Source: Egicoccus halophilus (GTDB taxonomy: Bacteria; Actinomycetota; Nitriliruptoria; Nitriliruptorales; Nitriliruptoraceae). From it: a DNA stretch of 64,000 nucleotides. The notes below the pieces were generated by a model. That model worked only from the letters and a program-made list of their open reading frames with translations, was not told where the DNA came from and did no database searches. Where the stretch lies: NCBI RefSeq assembly GCF_004300825.1, contig NZ_CP036250.1, positions 2,170,001 through 2,234,000 of the forward strand, in the 5' to 3' direction. The position numbers and the translations under genes were made by a program. Below are positions 23,535 through 31,417 of this stretch, piece after piece (within the stretch, counting starts at the first letter, position 1; each line of letters starts with the position of its first letter).

Positions 23535-24176
23535 ATGTGGTTCGGTGACCGCAGCAAGAGCGAGCTGGTACGTGCCGAGGACGCTCACCCCGGGCGCGAG
23601 GCGTACCCGTTCTCCATCCCCGACGCCCACCACGTGCACGGACGGAGCCTGACAGAACCGTGGCCGGCCGGTCACGAGGTGGTCGTGTTCGGCATGGGGT
23701 GCTATTGGGGAGCGGAGCGCATCTTCTGGCCGCTCCCGGGCGTCCACACGACGGCGGTGGCCTACGCGGGCGGGTTCACGCCCCACCCGACCTACCGCGA
23801 GGTCTGCACCGGACGGACCGGCCACGCCGAGGTGGTGGTGGTCGTCTTCGACCCGGCGGTGATCGACCTCGACGGCCTGCTCGGACCGTTCTGGGAGAAC
23901 CACGACCCGACCCAGGGGATGCGCCAGGGCAACGACGTCGGCACGCAGTACCGCTCGGCGATCTACACCACCTCCGAGGAGCAGGCGCAGGTCGCCGAGG
24001 CGTCCCGCGTCCGCTACCAAGCCAAGCTGGCGGAGAACGGCTACGGCGAGATCACCACGGAGATCGCGCCGCTGGGCACGTGGTTCTACGCGGAACCGGA
24101 GCACCAGCAGTACCTGGCGAAGAACCCCGGCGGCTACTGCAACCACGGGTTCTGCCAGGTCGGCTACACCGACTGA
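23535..24176 (+). CDS. msrA: Peptide-methionine (S)-S-oxide reductase MsrA
   Basis: 213 residues. The catalytic motif GCYWGAE places the nucleophile C56. Two further cysteines, C202 and C207 in the C-terminal YCNHGFCQ segment, are positioned as resolving cysteines. The enzyme reduces methionine-S-sulfoxide in proteins and peptides. The N-terminal extension of about 45 residues ([15 protein letters not shown]) is found in the long bacterial MsrA form. It is a lone gene convergent with DUF389. Confidence 0.95.
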   Translation: MWFGDRSKSELVRAEDAHPGREAYPFSIPDAHHVHGRSLTEPWPAGHEVVVFGMGCYWGAERIFWPLPGVHTTAVAYAGGFTPHPTYREVCTGRTGHAEVVVVVFDPAVIDLDGLLGPFWENHDPTQGMRQGNDVGTQYRSAIYTTSEEQAQVAEASRVRYQAKLAENGYGEITTEIAPLGTWFYAEPEHQQYLAKNPGGYCNHGFCQVGYTD

Positions 24177-24182
24177 CCGGGT

Positions 24183-24222
24183 GGGCCGGACGGCCGTCGA
24201 CCCCGCCGTGGCCGTCCGGCCC
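24183..24222. terminator. Bidirectional terminator between msrA and the DUF389 gene
   Basis: Perfect 12-bp arms GGGCCGGACGGC and GCCGTCCGGCCC with a 16-nt loop, between convergent genes. Confidence 0.72.
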
Positions 24223-24226
24223 CCGC

Positions 24227-24937
24227 TCAGCTCACCTCGCGTCGCCGGTCGGTGCCGCGCTTGAACACGAACGCGACCGCGGTGCCGACCAGCACGAGGG
24301 CGATCTCGGCCAGGAACCGCAGCCCGGCGCCGCCGGCCATGGCGTACTGCCCGGCGAGCAGCGCCATGGGGACCAGGGCCGCCGTCGGCACCAGCGCCAG
24401 GGCGACCATCACCCCGGCGGTCAACACGGTCCGATTGAGCATGACGAGCACGCCGCCGCACAGTGCGGCGGCGGAGCTGGTCACCAGACCGGTCCAGGAG
24501 AAGCTCGACCAGAACCTCACCAGCTCACCCGAGGCGAGGTAGCGGTCGTGACCGGCGTCGAGCGCGTCGACCCCCAACCAGGTGCCGAGTACCGCGGCAA
24601 CGGTGGCACCGCCCAGCAGCGCCCCGTAGGCACGGGCGCTGTCGCGCAACCCGCCACGCCAGGCCTGCGAGTGGGCCACCAGGCCGAGCACCGTGCGGGC
24701 GAAGGGTTGGAAGCCCGGGGCGATGACCATCGCGCCGATCACGGCGTGCAGGGTGTCGCTCGCGATCCCGGCGGCCGCGATCACCCCGGCCAGGAACATC
24801 ACGAGCGTGCGGTCACGGGTCATGGTGCTGTCCTCGCCGATGGACAGCTCGAGCTCCTCCCAGGTCGTGGCGCCCGCTTCGCGCGTGAAGCGCGAGAAGT
24901 CGGGGGTGATCACGCTGAGCGGGACCGAGGTCGCCAT
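24227..24937 (-). CDS. DUF389 membrane protein, C-terminal part after an apparent frameshift
   Basis: 236 residues. After ATWEELELSIGEDSTM come about six membrane helices with IASDTLHAVIGAMVIAPGF, the conserved core of DUF389 (TIGR00341-like) proteins of unknown function. DUF389 proteins normally carry an N-terminal soluble domain on the same polypeptide; here that domain is encoded in another frame at 24910-25149. Reading this frame upstream of its ATG gives RLGEQGGLS, a natural continuation, so the ATG at 24937 is probably not the original start. Either the gene is broken, the base call is wrong, or two proteins are made. Confidence 0.75.
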   Translation of the reverse strand: MATSVPLSVITPDFSRFTREAGATTWEELELSIGEDSTMTRDRTLVMFLAGVIAAAGIASDTLHAVIGAMVIAPGFQPFARTVLGLVAHSQAWRGGLRDSARAYGALLGGATVAAVLGTWLGVDALDAGHDRYLASGELVRFWSSFSWTGLVTSSAAALCGGVLVMLNRTVLTAGVMVALALVPTAALVPMALLAGQYAMAGGAGLRFLAEIALVLVGTAVAFVFKRGTDRRREVS

Positions 24938-25149
24938 CGAAAGCCCACCCTGCTCACCCAGGCGTAACGGTCGGCGATCTGCATCACCGCACCGAGCTGC
25001 TCGTTGGTGATCTGCAGGGTCACCACGTCGCCGGGCGGGAGCAGGGAGCCGTCACGCTGGAGGCGCAGTCCGGCCGGCTCGAGGGCATCGAGTTCGTCCA
25101 ACAGGTCGTCGGTGCGTGTCTGTGGCACCGTCAGCTCCACCGTGCGCAT
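24910..25149 (-). CDS. DUF389 protein, N-terminal soluble part, frameshifted from the membrane part
   Basis: 79 residues beginning MRTVELTVPQTRTDDLLDEL, a small alpha/beta domain typical of the start of actinobacterial DUF389 proteins. GGAGGCGGGT precedes the ATG at 25149. The family-like sequence stops at QIADRY; the remaining residues (AWVSRVGFRWRPRSRSA) are basic and unlike the family, as expected of out-of-frame translation. A -1 shift after the TAC codon near 24965 would rejoin the two halves. Confidence 0.7.
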   Translation of the reverse strand: MRTVELTVPQTRTDDLLDELDALEPAGLRLQRDGSLLPPGDVVTLQITNEQLGAVMQIADRYAWVSRVGFRWRPRSRSA

Positions 25150-25273
25150 ACCCGCCTCCGTCGCGTGCGTCCCTGCGGATTCGACTGCACCGTCCGCGGG
25201 AGGTGGTCGGTGCGTGCTGGCCCACGGTCGGTGACCGGTACGCCCGCGGCCGCACCCAAGGGCAGGCAAGAGG

Positions 25274-25303
25274 GCAGGGCCCCGGCATGTGCCGGGGCCC
25301 TGC
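25274..25303 (-). terminator. Terminator hairpin after the SLH-domain gene
   Basis: Arms GCAGGGCCCCGGCA and TGCCGGGGCCCTGC are perfectly complementary over 14 bases, separated by two bases, and lie about 15 nt past the stop of the minus-strand gene. Confidence 0.75.
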
Positions 25304-25317
25304 GTTCGCGCGGTGGA

Positions 25318-26496
25318 TCAGAGCGCGCTGATCTTGCCGTCGTGGATCAGACGGTCGATCGACTTGCTGACGAGCGTCGCCATCTGGTCGCGACGCAGCG
25401 GGTTGGCGGGACGGAAGGTGTCGTTCGCGTAGCCCGACACGATGCCGGCCTTGGCCAGCTTGTTGATGTTCACGGCGTGCGTGCCACCGACGTCGGTGAA
25501 GCGGGCCTCGCCGACCGGCAGTTCGGTCCCGTTGACGTGCTCGATGGTGCGCACGAGCAGGGCCGCACCCTGGGCACGGTTCAGCTTGGCCGCCCCGTGG
25601 AGGTTGCCGTGAAGGTCGCCGACGAAGATGTTGCGGTCCTTCAGGATCGCCATCGACTCGGCGTGGTTCGCCGGGGTCGGGACGCTCGCGTCGGCGTGCT
25701 GCAGCAGGCGCACCAGGAAGGTGGCCATCTGCTGACGGGTCATCTCGCCGCCGGGGTTGTAGGTGGTGTCACCCGTGCCGATCGTGATGCCGTAGCGGTA
25801 CAGCTTCTCGATGGACGTCTGGTGCGCGTTGTTCGACGGGACGTCGGTCAACGCCGGGACGGGCTTGGCGACCGGCCGGTTCGGGGTCCCGATGGTCCCG
25901 TTTCCACCCTCGTCGGTGTTGCCACCCTCGGGGGTGTCGTTGCCCTCGTTCTCGTCGGTCTCGGGGGTGTCGTTGCCCTCGTTCTCGTCGGTCTCGGGGG
26001 TGTCGTTGCCCTCGTTCTCGTCGGTCTCGGGGGTGTCGTTGCCCTCGTTCTCGTCGGTCTCGGGGGTGCCGTCAGCCTCTTCGTCGTCGACGGTGGTCGT
26101 CGTGCACTCGAGGTTCGAACCCTCGTCGTCGAGGATGTGGTGGTCCAGGGCCGCGAACGGGTTCTGCGAGTCGCCGCCGGGAATACCGGAGTCGTCCCCG
26201 CCGGAGCCGGTTCCCGCGTCCGGGTCGGCCGCGTTCGGGTCGGCGGCGTTCGGGTCGTCCTCGGGGGTCTCGTCCTCGGGGGTCTCGTCCTCGGGGGTCT
26301 CGTCCTCGGGGGTCTCGTCCTCGGGGGTCTCGTCCTCGGCGGTCTCGTCCGCGGCGGGCTGCTCGGCAGGCGGGCAGTCCGCGTCGGTGTCGGCCGGCGC
26401 AGCCAGGGCGGCGGTCGGGACGGTCGCGAACAGCATGGCCGCGGCGACGGAGCCGGCGGCGGCCCGACGGCGCAGTGCGGTCTTGTGGATCTGCAA
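25318..26496 (-). CDS. Secreted SLH-domain protein with acidic repeat tracts
   Basis: 392 residues from a TTG at 26496. The N-terminus (basic HKTALRRR, a hydrophobic AGSVAAAMLF stretch, then TAALA-AP) is a Sec signal peptide, which decides this start over the ATG at 26607. Next comes a low-complexity acidic region with EDETP repeats, a CTTTT segment and four NDTPETDENEG repeats. The C-terminal 180 residues hold three S-layer-homology-like units, with IEKLYRYGITIGTGDTTYNPGGEMTRQQMATFLVRL and SGYANDTFRPANPLRRDQMA (first motif shown as the family's typical pattern, residues about 225-260). SLH units anchor proteins to cell-wall polymers. The acidic spacer probably projects the N-terminal part. 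Confidence 0.82.
   Translation of the reverse strand: MQIHKTALRRRAAAGSVAAAMLFATVPTAALAAPADTDADCPPAEQPAADETAEDETPEDETPEDETPEDETPEDETPEDDPNAADPNAADPDAGTGSGGDDSGIPGGDSQNPFAALDHHILDDEGSNLECTTTTVDDEEADGTPETDENEGNDTPETDENEGNDTPETDENEGNDTPETDENEGNDTPEGGNTDEGGNGTIGTPNRPVAKPVPALTDVPSNNAHQTSIEKLYRYGITIGTGDTTYNPGGEMTRQQMATFLVRLLQHADASVPTPANHAESMAILKDRNIFVGDLHGNLHGAAKLNRAQGAALLVRTIEHVNGTELPVGEARFTDVGGTHAVNINKLAKAGIVSGYANDTFRPANPLRRDQMATLVSKSIDRLIHDGKISAL
25931..26062 (-). repeat. Four 33-nt tandem repeats in the SLH-domain gene
   Basis: Four exact 33-nt units at 25931, 25964, 25997 and 26030 encode NDTPETDENEG four times. The identical nucleotide copies suggest recent expansion or ongoing homogenisation by slippage or recombination. 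Confidence 0.92.
26261..26350 (-). repeat. Six 15-nt tandem repeats in the SLH-domain gene
   Basis: Five exact copies of a 15-nt unit (TCGGGGGTCTCGTCC on the plus strand) and a sixth with one change, encoding repeated DETPE. A short run of 15-nt units encoding DPNAA adjoins it at about 26222-26256. Confidence 0.9.
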
Positions 26497-26511
26497 CGGG
26501 TTTCCCCCGTT
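26494..26511 (-). promoter_or_regulatory. Hairpin enclosing the start codon and ribosome binding site of the SLH-domain gene
   Basis: On the coding strand AACGGG-GGAAA-CCCGTT forms a perfect 6-bp stem. The purine-rich GGGGGAA Shine-Dalgarno stretch lies in the 5' arm and loop, and the TT of the TTG start closes the 3' arm. Folded RNA would hide initiation. Confidence 0.5.
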
Positions 26512-26787
26512 CGGTCTACCAGCGGGAGAGCCGGCAGAGAGTCGGCCGCCGCGCGGGAGGGAGGCCGCGGCGGTGACGAGGTTGTCTGCCCCGTCTGGGG
26601 GAGTCATCGGCGGACACCCTCGGGAACTTCAGGGTTCTCGGTGTACCGGACGGTATGCGCACATCGAGGAAGCGGTGTGCGGGTGTTGCGTCCGGTGTGC
26701 CTGCCGGGTGTGCTAACCGGCGACCATCGAGGGCGTGGTTCGGCACGGTGGTCGCGTGCGTAGGCCCCGGACTGCAACACTGCGGCC

Positions 26788-27372
26788 ATGAGTGAGCCCC
26801 TGCCGATGCGTTTCGTGCTGTCCGCTCCCGACCTCGCCGGGCTGCCGCCGAGTCGGGCCGAGGTGGCGGTGATCGGGCGTTCCAACGTGGGCAAGTCGTC
26901 GCTGCTCAACGCGTTGGCCAGACGCCGCGATCTGGCCAAGACCTCCGGCAAGCCGGGCAAGACCCGCCTGCTCAACCTGTTCGAGACCGACGGCGGCACC
27001 TTGGTCGACCTACCGGGCTTCGGCTATGCCAAGGTCGCCGCCACCGAGCGGCGGGCGTGGCAACAGCGCATGGAGCACTACCTGCTCGAACGCGAGCCAC
27101 TGGTGCTCACGCTGCTGCTCGTCGACGGCGAGGTCGGCCCGACCGCACTGGATCGCGACATGCTGGGCTGGTTGCGCCACGCGGAGGTCCCGTTCCAGGT
27201 CGTGGCCACCAAGCACGACAAGGTGAAGGCCTCGAGGCGTGATCGTCGCAAGCGCGACCTGGCATCGGGTTGCGGACTCGACCAACGCGAGGTCGTGTGG
27301 GTGAGCGCGGACAAGGGCGTGGGCATCGACCGCCTGCGCGGTCTGGTCCGCGACGCCCTGGCCGGCGTCTGA
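26788..27372 (+). CDS. engB: Ribosome biogenesis GTPase EngB (YihA/YsxC)
   Basis: 194 residues. G1 GRSNVGKSS is at residues 30-38, G3 is DLPGFGYAKV, G4 TKHDK and G5 SADKG. It is a small GTPase needed for 50S subunit assembly. The length and the GKTRLLNLF switch region are family-typical. It is divergent from the SLH-domain gene across 291 nt in which I recognise no other gene. Confidence 0.94.
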   Translation: MSEPLPMRFVLSAPDLAGLPPSRAEVAVIGRSNVGKSSLLNALARRRDLAKTSGKPGKTRLLNLFETDGGTLVDLPGFGYAKVAATERRAWQQRMEHYLLEREPLVLTLLLVDGEVGPTALDRDMLGWLRHAEVPFQVVATKHDKVKASRRDRRKRDLASGCGLDQREVVWVSADKGVGIDRLRGLVRDALAGV

Positions 27373-27455
27373 TCGCTCGCGAGCCGAGCGGCCCGTCCCG
27401 CGCGGACGCGGCCGCCCGACGCGGAGCGCGGTCACCACGGGTGTCGCCGGGGGAC

Positions 27456-27461
27456 TAGCGT
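27456..27461 (+). promoter_or_regulatory. Putative -10 element for the GH65 gene
   Basis: TAGCGT, 46 nt before the TTG at 27508. It matches the recurrent set except for G in place of C at the fifth base. Confidence 0.3.
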
Positions 27462-27507
27462 CGCGCCCCATGTCCCGTGTCGTCCCCGCTGTACGGAGCC
27501 CGCGTCC

Positions 27508-30024
27508 TTGATCCCCCGCGAACTGCGCCTGCCGCCGGAGCATCTCTTCCCGGCGGACGAGTGGCGGCTTGCCGAGATCGGTTTCTCGAATCGTTGGATG
27601 GGCAACGCGGAGACGATCTTCGCCTTGTCGAACGGCTTCATCGGTGTGCGTGGCACCTTCGAGGAAGGTCGTCCGGGCATCGAGACCGGCACGTTCCTCA
27701 ACGGGTTCCACGAGACCTGGGGTATCGAGCACGCCGAGGAGGCCTACGGGTTCGCCCGCACGGGACAGACCATCATCAACGCACCCGACGCCACCCTGCT
27801 CAAGCTCTACGTCGACGACGAGCCGCTGTTCCTGCCCACGGCTCGCATGCCCGAGTACCACCGCGAGCTCGACTTCCGCGACGGCGTGCTGCGTCGGCGA
27901 CTGCGCTGGGCCACGCCCTCGGGCAAGCACGTCAAGGTCGACTCCACGCGTCTGGTGTCCTTCGACCAACGTCATCTCGGTGCCATCAGCTACGAGGTGG
28001 AACTCGACACCGACGCCCCGGTGGTGCTGTCCTCGCAACTGCTCAACCGCCAGGACGCGCGTGCGGTCGACGAGCCACGCGCCAACGGCGCCGATCCGCG
28101 CCGGGCCAAGGCGTTCCGCAATCGGGTGCTCAACGCGGTCGACCACCACGCCGAGGAGTTGCGCCTGGTCACCGGCTACCGCACCAGTAGTTCACGCATG
28201 ACCCTCGGGGTCGGTGTCGACCACGTCGTCGAGACCGACAACTCCTGGGACGCTGCGGCCACCTGGTCCGAAGACCTGTCCAAGGTCGTGTTCACCATCC
28301 ACGCCAAGGCCGGTGTGCCGTTCCGGATCACGAAGTACTTCACCTACCACACCTCGCGCTCGGTGCCACCGCGTGAGCTCGTCGACCGCTCCCGCCGGAC
28401 GTTGGACCGTGCCGTGCAGGAGGGCTACGACGAACTGGCGGCCTCACAGCGGCGCTACCTCGACGACCTCTGGCACCGTGCCGACGTGCAGGTCGACGGG
28501 CCGCGGCGGGTGCAGCAGGCCATCCGGTGGAACATCTACCAACTCGCCCAGGCCTCGGCGCGGGCCGAGACGGCCGGGATCCCCGCCAAGGGCCTCACCG
28601 GACAGGCCTACGAGGGGCACTATTTCTGGGACACCGAGATCTACGTCGCGCCGTTTCTGACCTACACCGAGCCGCGTGTGACCCGCAACCTGCTGCGGTT
28701 CCGGCACACGATGCTGCCGCTCGCCCGCGAACGGGCCACCGAGCTGTCCGAGCCGGGCGCGTTGTTCCCGTGGCGGACGATCAACGGTGAGGAGGCCTCC
28801 GCCTACTACCAGGCCGGCACGGCGCAGTACCACATCGACGCGGACATCGCGTACGCGATCAAGAAGTACGTCGACGTCCGCGACGACAAGGAACTGCTCT
28901 GCGAGGTCGGCGCGGAGATCCTGGTGGAGACCGCGAGGTTGTGGATCGGCCTGGGCTTCTACAGTCCCGAGGACGACGCCTTCCACCTGCACGGGGTGAC
29001 CGGCCCCGACGAGTACACCACCGTCGTCAACGACAACGCCTTCACCAACCTGATGGCGCGGCAGAACCTGCGCTATGCCGCGGAGGTGGCGTCGTGGATG
29101 CGGGAGGAGGAACCCGCCGCCTACCGCCACCTGGTCCACGAGACCGGTCTGCGGGACGAGGAGGTGGCGTCCTGGCAGCGGGCGGCCGACACGATGTTCA
29201 TCCCCTACGACGAGGACCGGGGCATCCATCCGCAGGACGCCAACTTCCTCGAGAAGGAGCGGTGGGACTTCGCCGGCACGCCCATCGAGCACTATCCGCT
29301 GCTGCTCAACTATCACCCGCTGGTGATCTACCGCCACCAGGTGATCAAGCAGGCGGACGTGGTGCTGGCGATGGTCCTGCTCGCCGACCAGTTCTCGCAG
29401 GAGCAGAAGCGGCGCAACTTCGACTACTACGACCCGCTCACGACGGGGGACTCGTCGCTGTCCGCCTGCGTGCAGTCGATCCTGGCCGCCGAGATCGGCT
29501 ACGAGGAGAAGGCGCTCGAGTACTTCCAGTACGCGCTGCTGATGGACCTGGCCGACGTGGCCGGCAACGTCGTCGACGGTGTGCACATCGCCTCGACCGG
29601 CGGGGTGTGGATGGCGCTGGTGTACGGCTTCGGTGGCCTGCGTGACCACGACGGACGACTGCGCTTCGACCCCCGCCTGCCGGCCCCGTGGAGCCGCCTG
29701 TCGTTCCCGCTGCGGTTCCACGACCGACGGCTCGAGGTGGAGCTGAGCCACGAGGCGATGCAGTTCACCGTCACCGAGGGGGAGGCACTGCCGATCGAGG
29801 TACGCGGCGTCGAGTACGTGCTGCAGCCGGGCGAGCCCCTGCACCTCGACTCGCCGGGTGACGCCGAGGCCGAGGACGCCAACGCCCCCGGACTCGGTCA
29901 GGAGCCCGATGGTCCGGTGGTCCAGGTGACGACCGCGCGTGACAGCGACGTGGTCACCGGCCACCGCGGCAGCCCGCTGCCCGACGAGGTCCACGACGCC
30001 CGACGCGGCGACACGTCGCGCTGA
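27508..30024 (+). CDS. Glycoside hydrolase family 65 enzyme (disaccharide phosphorylase or trehalase type)
   Basis: 838 residues. An N-terminal beta-sandwich (to about residue 270) is followed by an alpha/alpha barrel and a short beta C-terminus. The catalytic acid is E502 in GVTGPDEYTTVVNDNAFTN, and GHYFWDTEIYVAPF is a conserved sugar-pocket motif. The YDPLTTGDSSLSA segment stands where phosphorylases bind phosphate, so phosphorolysis of an alpha-glucoside such as trehalose or maltose is possible; some relatives with this motif hydrolyse trehalose instead. No beta-phosphoglucomutase partner is adjacent. The TTG start has ACGGAG upstream. The C-terminal 60 residues are acidic and unlike the catalytic domain. 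Confidence 0.88.
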   Translation: MIPRELRLPPEHLFPADEWRLAEIGFSNRWMGNAETIFALSNGFIGVRGTFEEGRPGIETGTFLNGFHETWGIEHAEEAYGFARTGQTIINAPDATLLKLYVDDEPLFLPTARMPEYHRELDFRDGVLRRRLRWATPSGKHVKVDSTRLVSFDQRHLGAISYEVELDTDAPVVLSSQLLNRQDARAVDEPRANGADPRRAKAFRNRVLNAVDHHAEELRLVTGYRTSSSRMTLGVGVDHVVETDNSWDAAATWSEDLSKVVFTIHAKAGVPFRITKYFTYHTSRSVPPRELVDRSRRTLDRAVQEGYDELAASQRRYLDDLWHRADVQVDGPRRVQQAIRWNIYQLAQASARAETAGIPAKGLTGQAYEGHYFWDTEIYVAPFLTYTEPRVTRNLLRFRHTMLPLARERATELSEPGALFPWRTINGEEASAYYQAGTAQYHIDADIAYAIKKYVDVRDDKELLCEVGAEILVETARLWIGLGFYSPEDDAFHLHGVTGPDEYTTVVNDNAFTNLMARQNLRYAAEVASWMREEEPAAYRHLVHETGLRDEEVASWQRAADTMFIPYDEDRGIHPQDANFLEKERWDFAGTPIEHYPLLLNYHPLVIYRHQVIKQADVVLAMVLLADQFSQEQKRRNFDYYDPLTTGDSSLSACVQSILAAEIGYEEKALEYFQYALLMDLADVAGNVVDGVHIASTGGVWMALVYGFGGLRDHDGRLRFDPRLPAPWSRLSFPLRFHDRRLEVELSHEAMQFTVTEGEALPIEVRGVEYVLQPGEPLHLDSPGDAEAEDANAPGLGQEPDGPVVQVTTARDSDVVTGHRGSPLPDEVHDARRGDTSR

Positions 30025-30082
30025 GCGCTCCGGCGGCGTGTCGGCGTCGCCGACCCCCGGCGGGTGCGCCCCGACCGCTCGC

Positions 30083-30088
30083 TACGCT
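30083..30088 (+). promoter_or_regulatory. Putative -10 element for the ttuBA-trmI operon
   Basis: TACGCT, 82 nt before the GTG at 30170. No clear -35 is seen. Confidence 0.35.
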
Positions 30089-30169
30089 GGTCGGCCGCCG
30101 CGCCAGCCCCGGCGGCCCGACGTCCGGTCCGCGTGCCGTGCGTCACTCGTCTCCCAGGAGGTCCCACCC

Positions 30170-31417
30170 GTGGTGCGCGTGCGTCTGCGCAATCCCGACC
30201 GCGTCGAACAGGTCGACGGCCCCATGACGGTCGGTGAGCTGCTCGACCATCTCGACGTGAACCCCACGACCGTGCTGGTGATCGCGGGCGGGGAACTCGT
30301 GACCGCCGACGCGGAACTCGACGAGGGCACCGAGGTGGAGATCCGTCCCGTCATCTCCGGCGGTGCCGGTGCGCCGCGCTGCGTGGTGTGTCGGGCGCCG
30401 GCCGTGATCGAGGAACCCCGCCACCGTGCGGCGTGGTGCCCGACGCACTTCGTCGACCACGTCCACAACCAGGTCCGCAAGGCGATCGACCACCCGCTGG
30501 CCGGGCGCCCGCGCGAGCGGATGTGCTCCTACGACGACCACCTGTTGGTGGCCGTCTCGGGCGGCAAGGACTCCCTGGCCCTGTGGGACGTGCTGCTGAC
30601 GCTCGGCTACCGCGTCGACGGGCTCTACATCGGCCTGGGCATCGGCGGCTACTCGCGCCGCAGCCAGCAGATCTGCGAGGAGTTCGCCGCGGCCCGTGGC
30701 GCCCGGCTGCACGTCGTCGATCTCGCCGAGACCTACGGCTACTCGACGCCGTCCGGCGCCAGGGCCACCACCCGCTCGGCCTGTGGGGTGTGCGGGCTGT
30801 CCAAGCGCTACGTGTTCAACAAGGTCGCCGTGGATCACGGCTACGACGTGGTGGCGACCGGACACAACCTCGACGACGAGGCGGCCACCCTGCTGGGCAA
30901 TCTGTTGCGGTGGCACGACGACTTCCTCGCCCGACAACGTCCGGTGCTGCCGGCAACCGGTGCGAACCAGGTCCGCAAGGTCAAGCCGCTGTACCGGCTC
31001 TCCGAACGCGAGATGGCGGCCTACTGCGTGATCCGGGGCATCGACTACGTCGTCGAGGAGTGCCCGCTCGTGGACGGCAACACCGGCCACGAGCACAAGG
31101 AGATGCTCAACGCCGTCGAGCGCTCCGCGCCGGGCGCCAAGGCCCAGTTCCTGTTCGGCTTCCTCGACCGCGCCGATGCCTTCGCCGAGGAGTCACGCAC
31201 CGGCGACGACCCGGTCCTGGGTGCCTGTGGGCAGTGCGGGATGCCCACCGTCGGCGAGACCTGCGCCTTCTGCCGCCAGCGCGAGCGCATCCTGTCCACG
31301 CTGCCCGTGCTCGCGACCGCCCCCGCCGTCTCGTCCTCCGCCGTCTCGTCCTCCGCCGTCTCGTCCAACGCCGACGCTGCGTGTGACGACCTCCCGACCG
31401 GATCCTCCCACCGATGA
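30170..31417 (+). CDS. ttuA: Fused sulfur carrier (TtuB/ThiS-like) and tRNA 2-thiolase (TtuA-like)
   Basis: 415 residues in one continuous frame. Residues 1-65 form a ubiquitin-like sulfur-carrier domain of the MoaD/ThiS/TtuB group, ending in RPVISGG. Five residues later the TtuA part begins with its zinc finger (C71, C74, C90, H93), then the PP-loop SGGKDS (130-135), the Fe-S cysteines C205 and C208 (ACGVCGLSKR) and C298 (EECPL), and a C-terminal zinc finger C353, C356, C365, C368. TtuA adenylates U54 of the tRNA T loop and installs sulfur supplied by thiocarboxylated TtuB, giving 2-thio-T54. The GTG at 30170 has a perfect AGGAGGT site, so the carrier domain is translated. The tail contains SSSAV repeats. 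The next gene, trmI, overlaps by four bases. Confidence 0.88.
   Translation: MVRVRLRNPDRVEQVDGPMTVGELLDHLDVNPTTVLVIAGGELVTADAELDEGTEVEIRPVISGGAGAPRCVVCRAPAVIEEPRHRAAWCPTHFVDHVHNQVRKAIDHPLAGRPRERMCSYDDHLLVAVSGGKDSLALWDVLLTLGYRVDGLYIGLGIGGYSRRSQQICEEFAAARGARLHVVDLAETYGYSTPSGARATTRSACGVCGLSKRYVFNKVAVDHGYDVVATGHNLDDEAATLLGNLLRWHDDFLARQRPVLPATGANQVRKVKPLYRLSEREMAAYCVIRGIDYVVEECPLVDGNTGHEHKEMLNAVERSAPGAKAQFLFGFLDRADAFAEESRTGDDPVLGACGQCGMPTVGETCAFCRQRERILSTLPVLATAPAVSSSAVSSSAVSSNADAACDDLPTGSSHR
31325..31369 (+). repeat. Three 15-nt tandem repeats in the 3' end of the ttuBA gene
   Basis: GCCGTCTCGTCCTCC twice exactly and a third copy with two changes, encoding AVSSS, AVSSS and AVSSN in the tail beyond the last zinc finger. 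Confidence 0.85.

Noticed and set aside
25931-26350. Regular repeats suggesting a CRISPR array
   Set aside because: Units are contiguous without spacers and keep the reading frame of an SLH-domain protein.
26512-26787. Possible cyclic di-AMP (ydaO) riboswitch before the SLH-domain gene
   Set aside because: A GGGGGAA stretch is present, but the other conserved ydaO segments are not; it is better explained as the ribosome binding site within a local hairpin.
29939-30169. An N-terminal extension of the fused thiolase upstream of 30170
   Set aside because: The frame is open, but the sequence overlaps the GH65 end, is Arg/Pro-rich and unlike any domain, while the GTG at 30170 has a perfect ribosome binding site and starts the ubiquitin-like fold.
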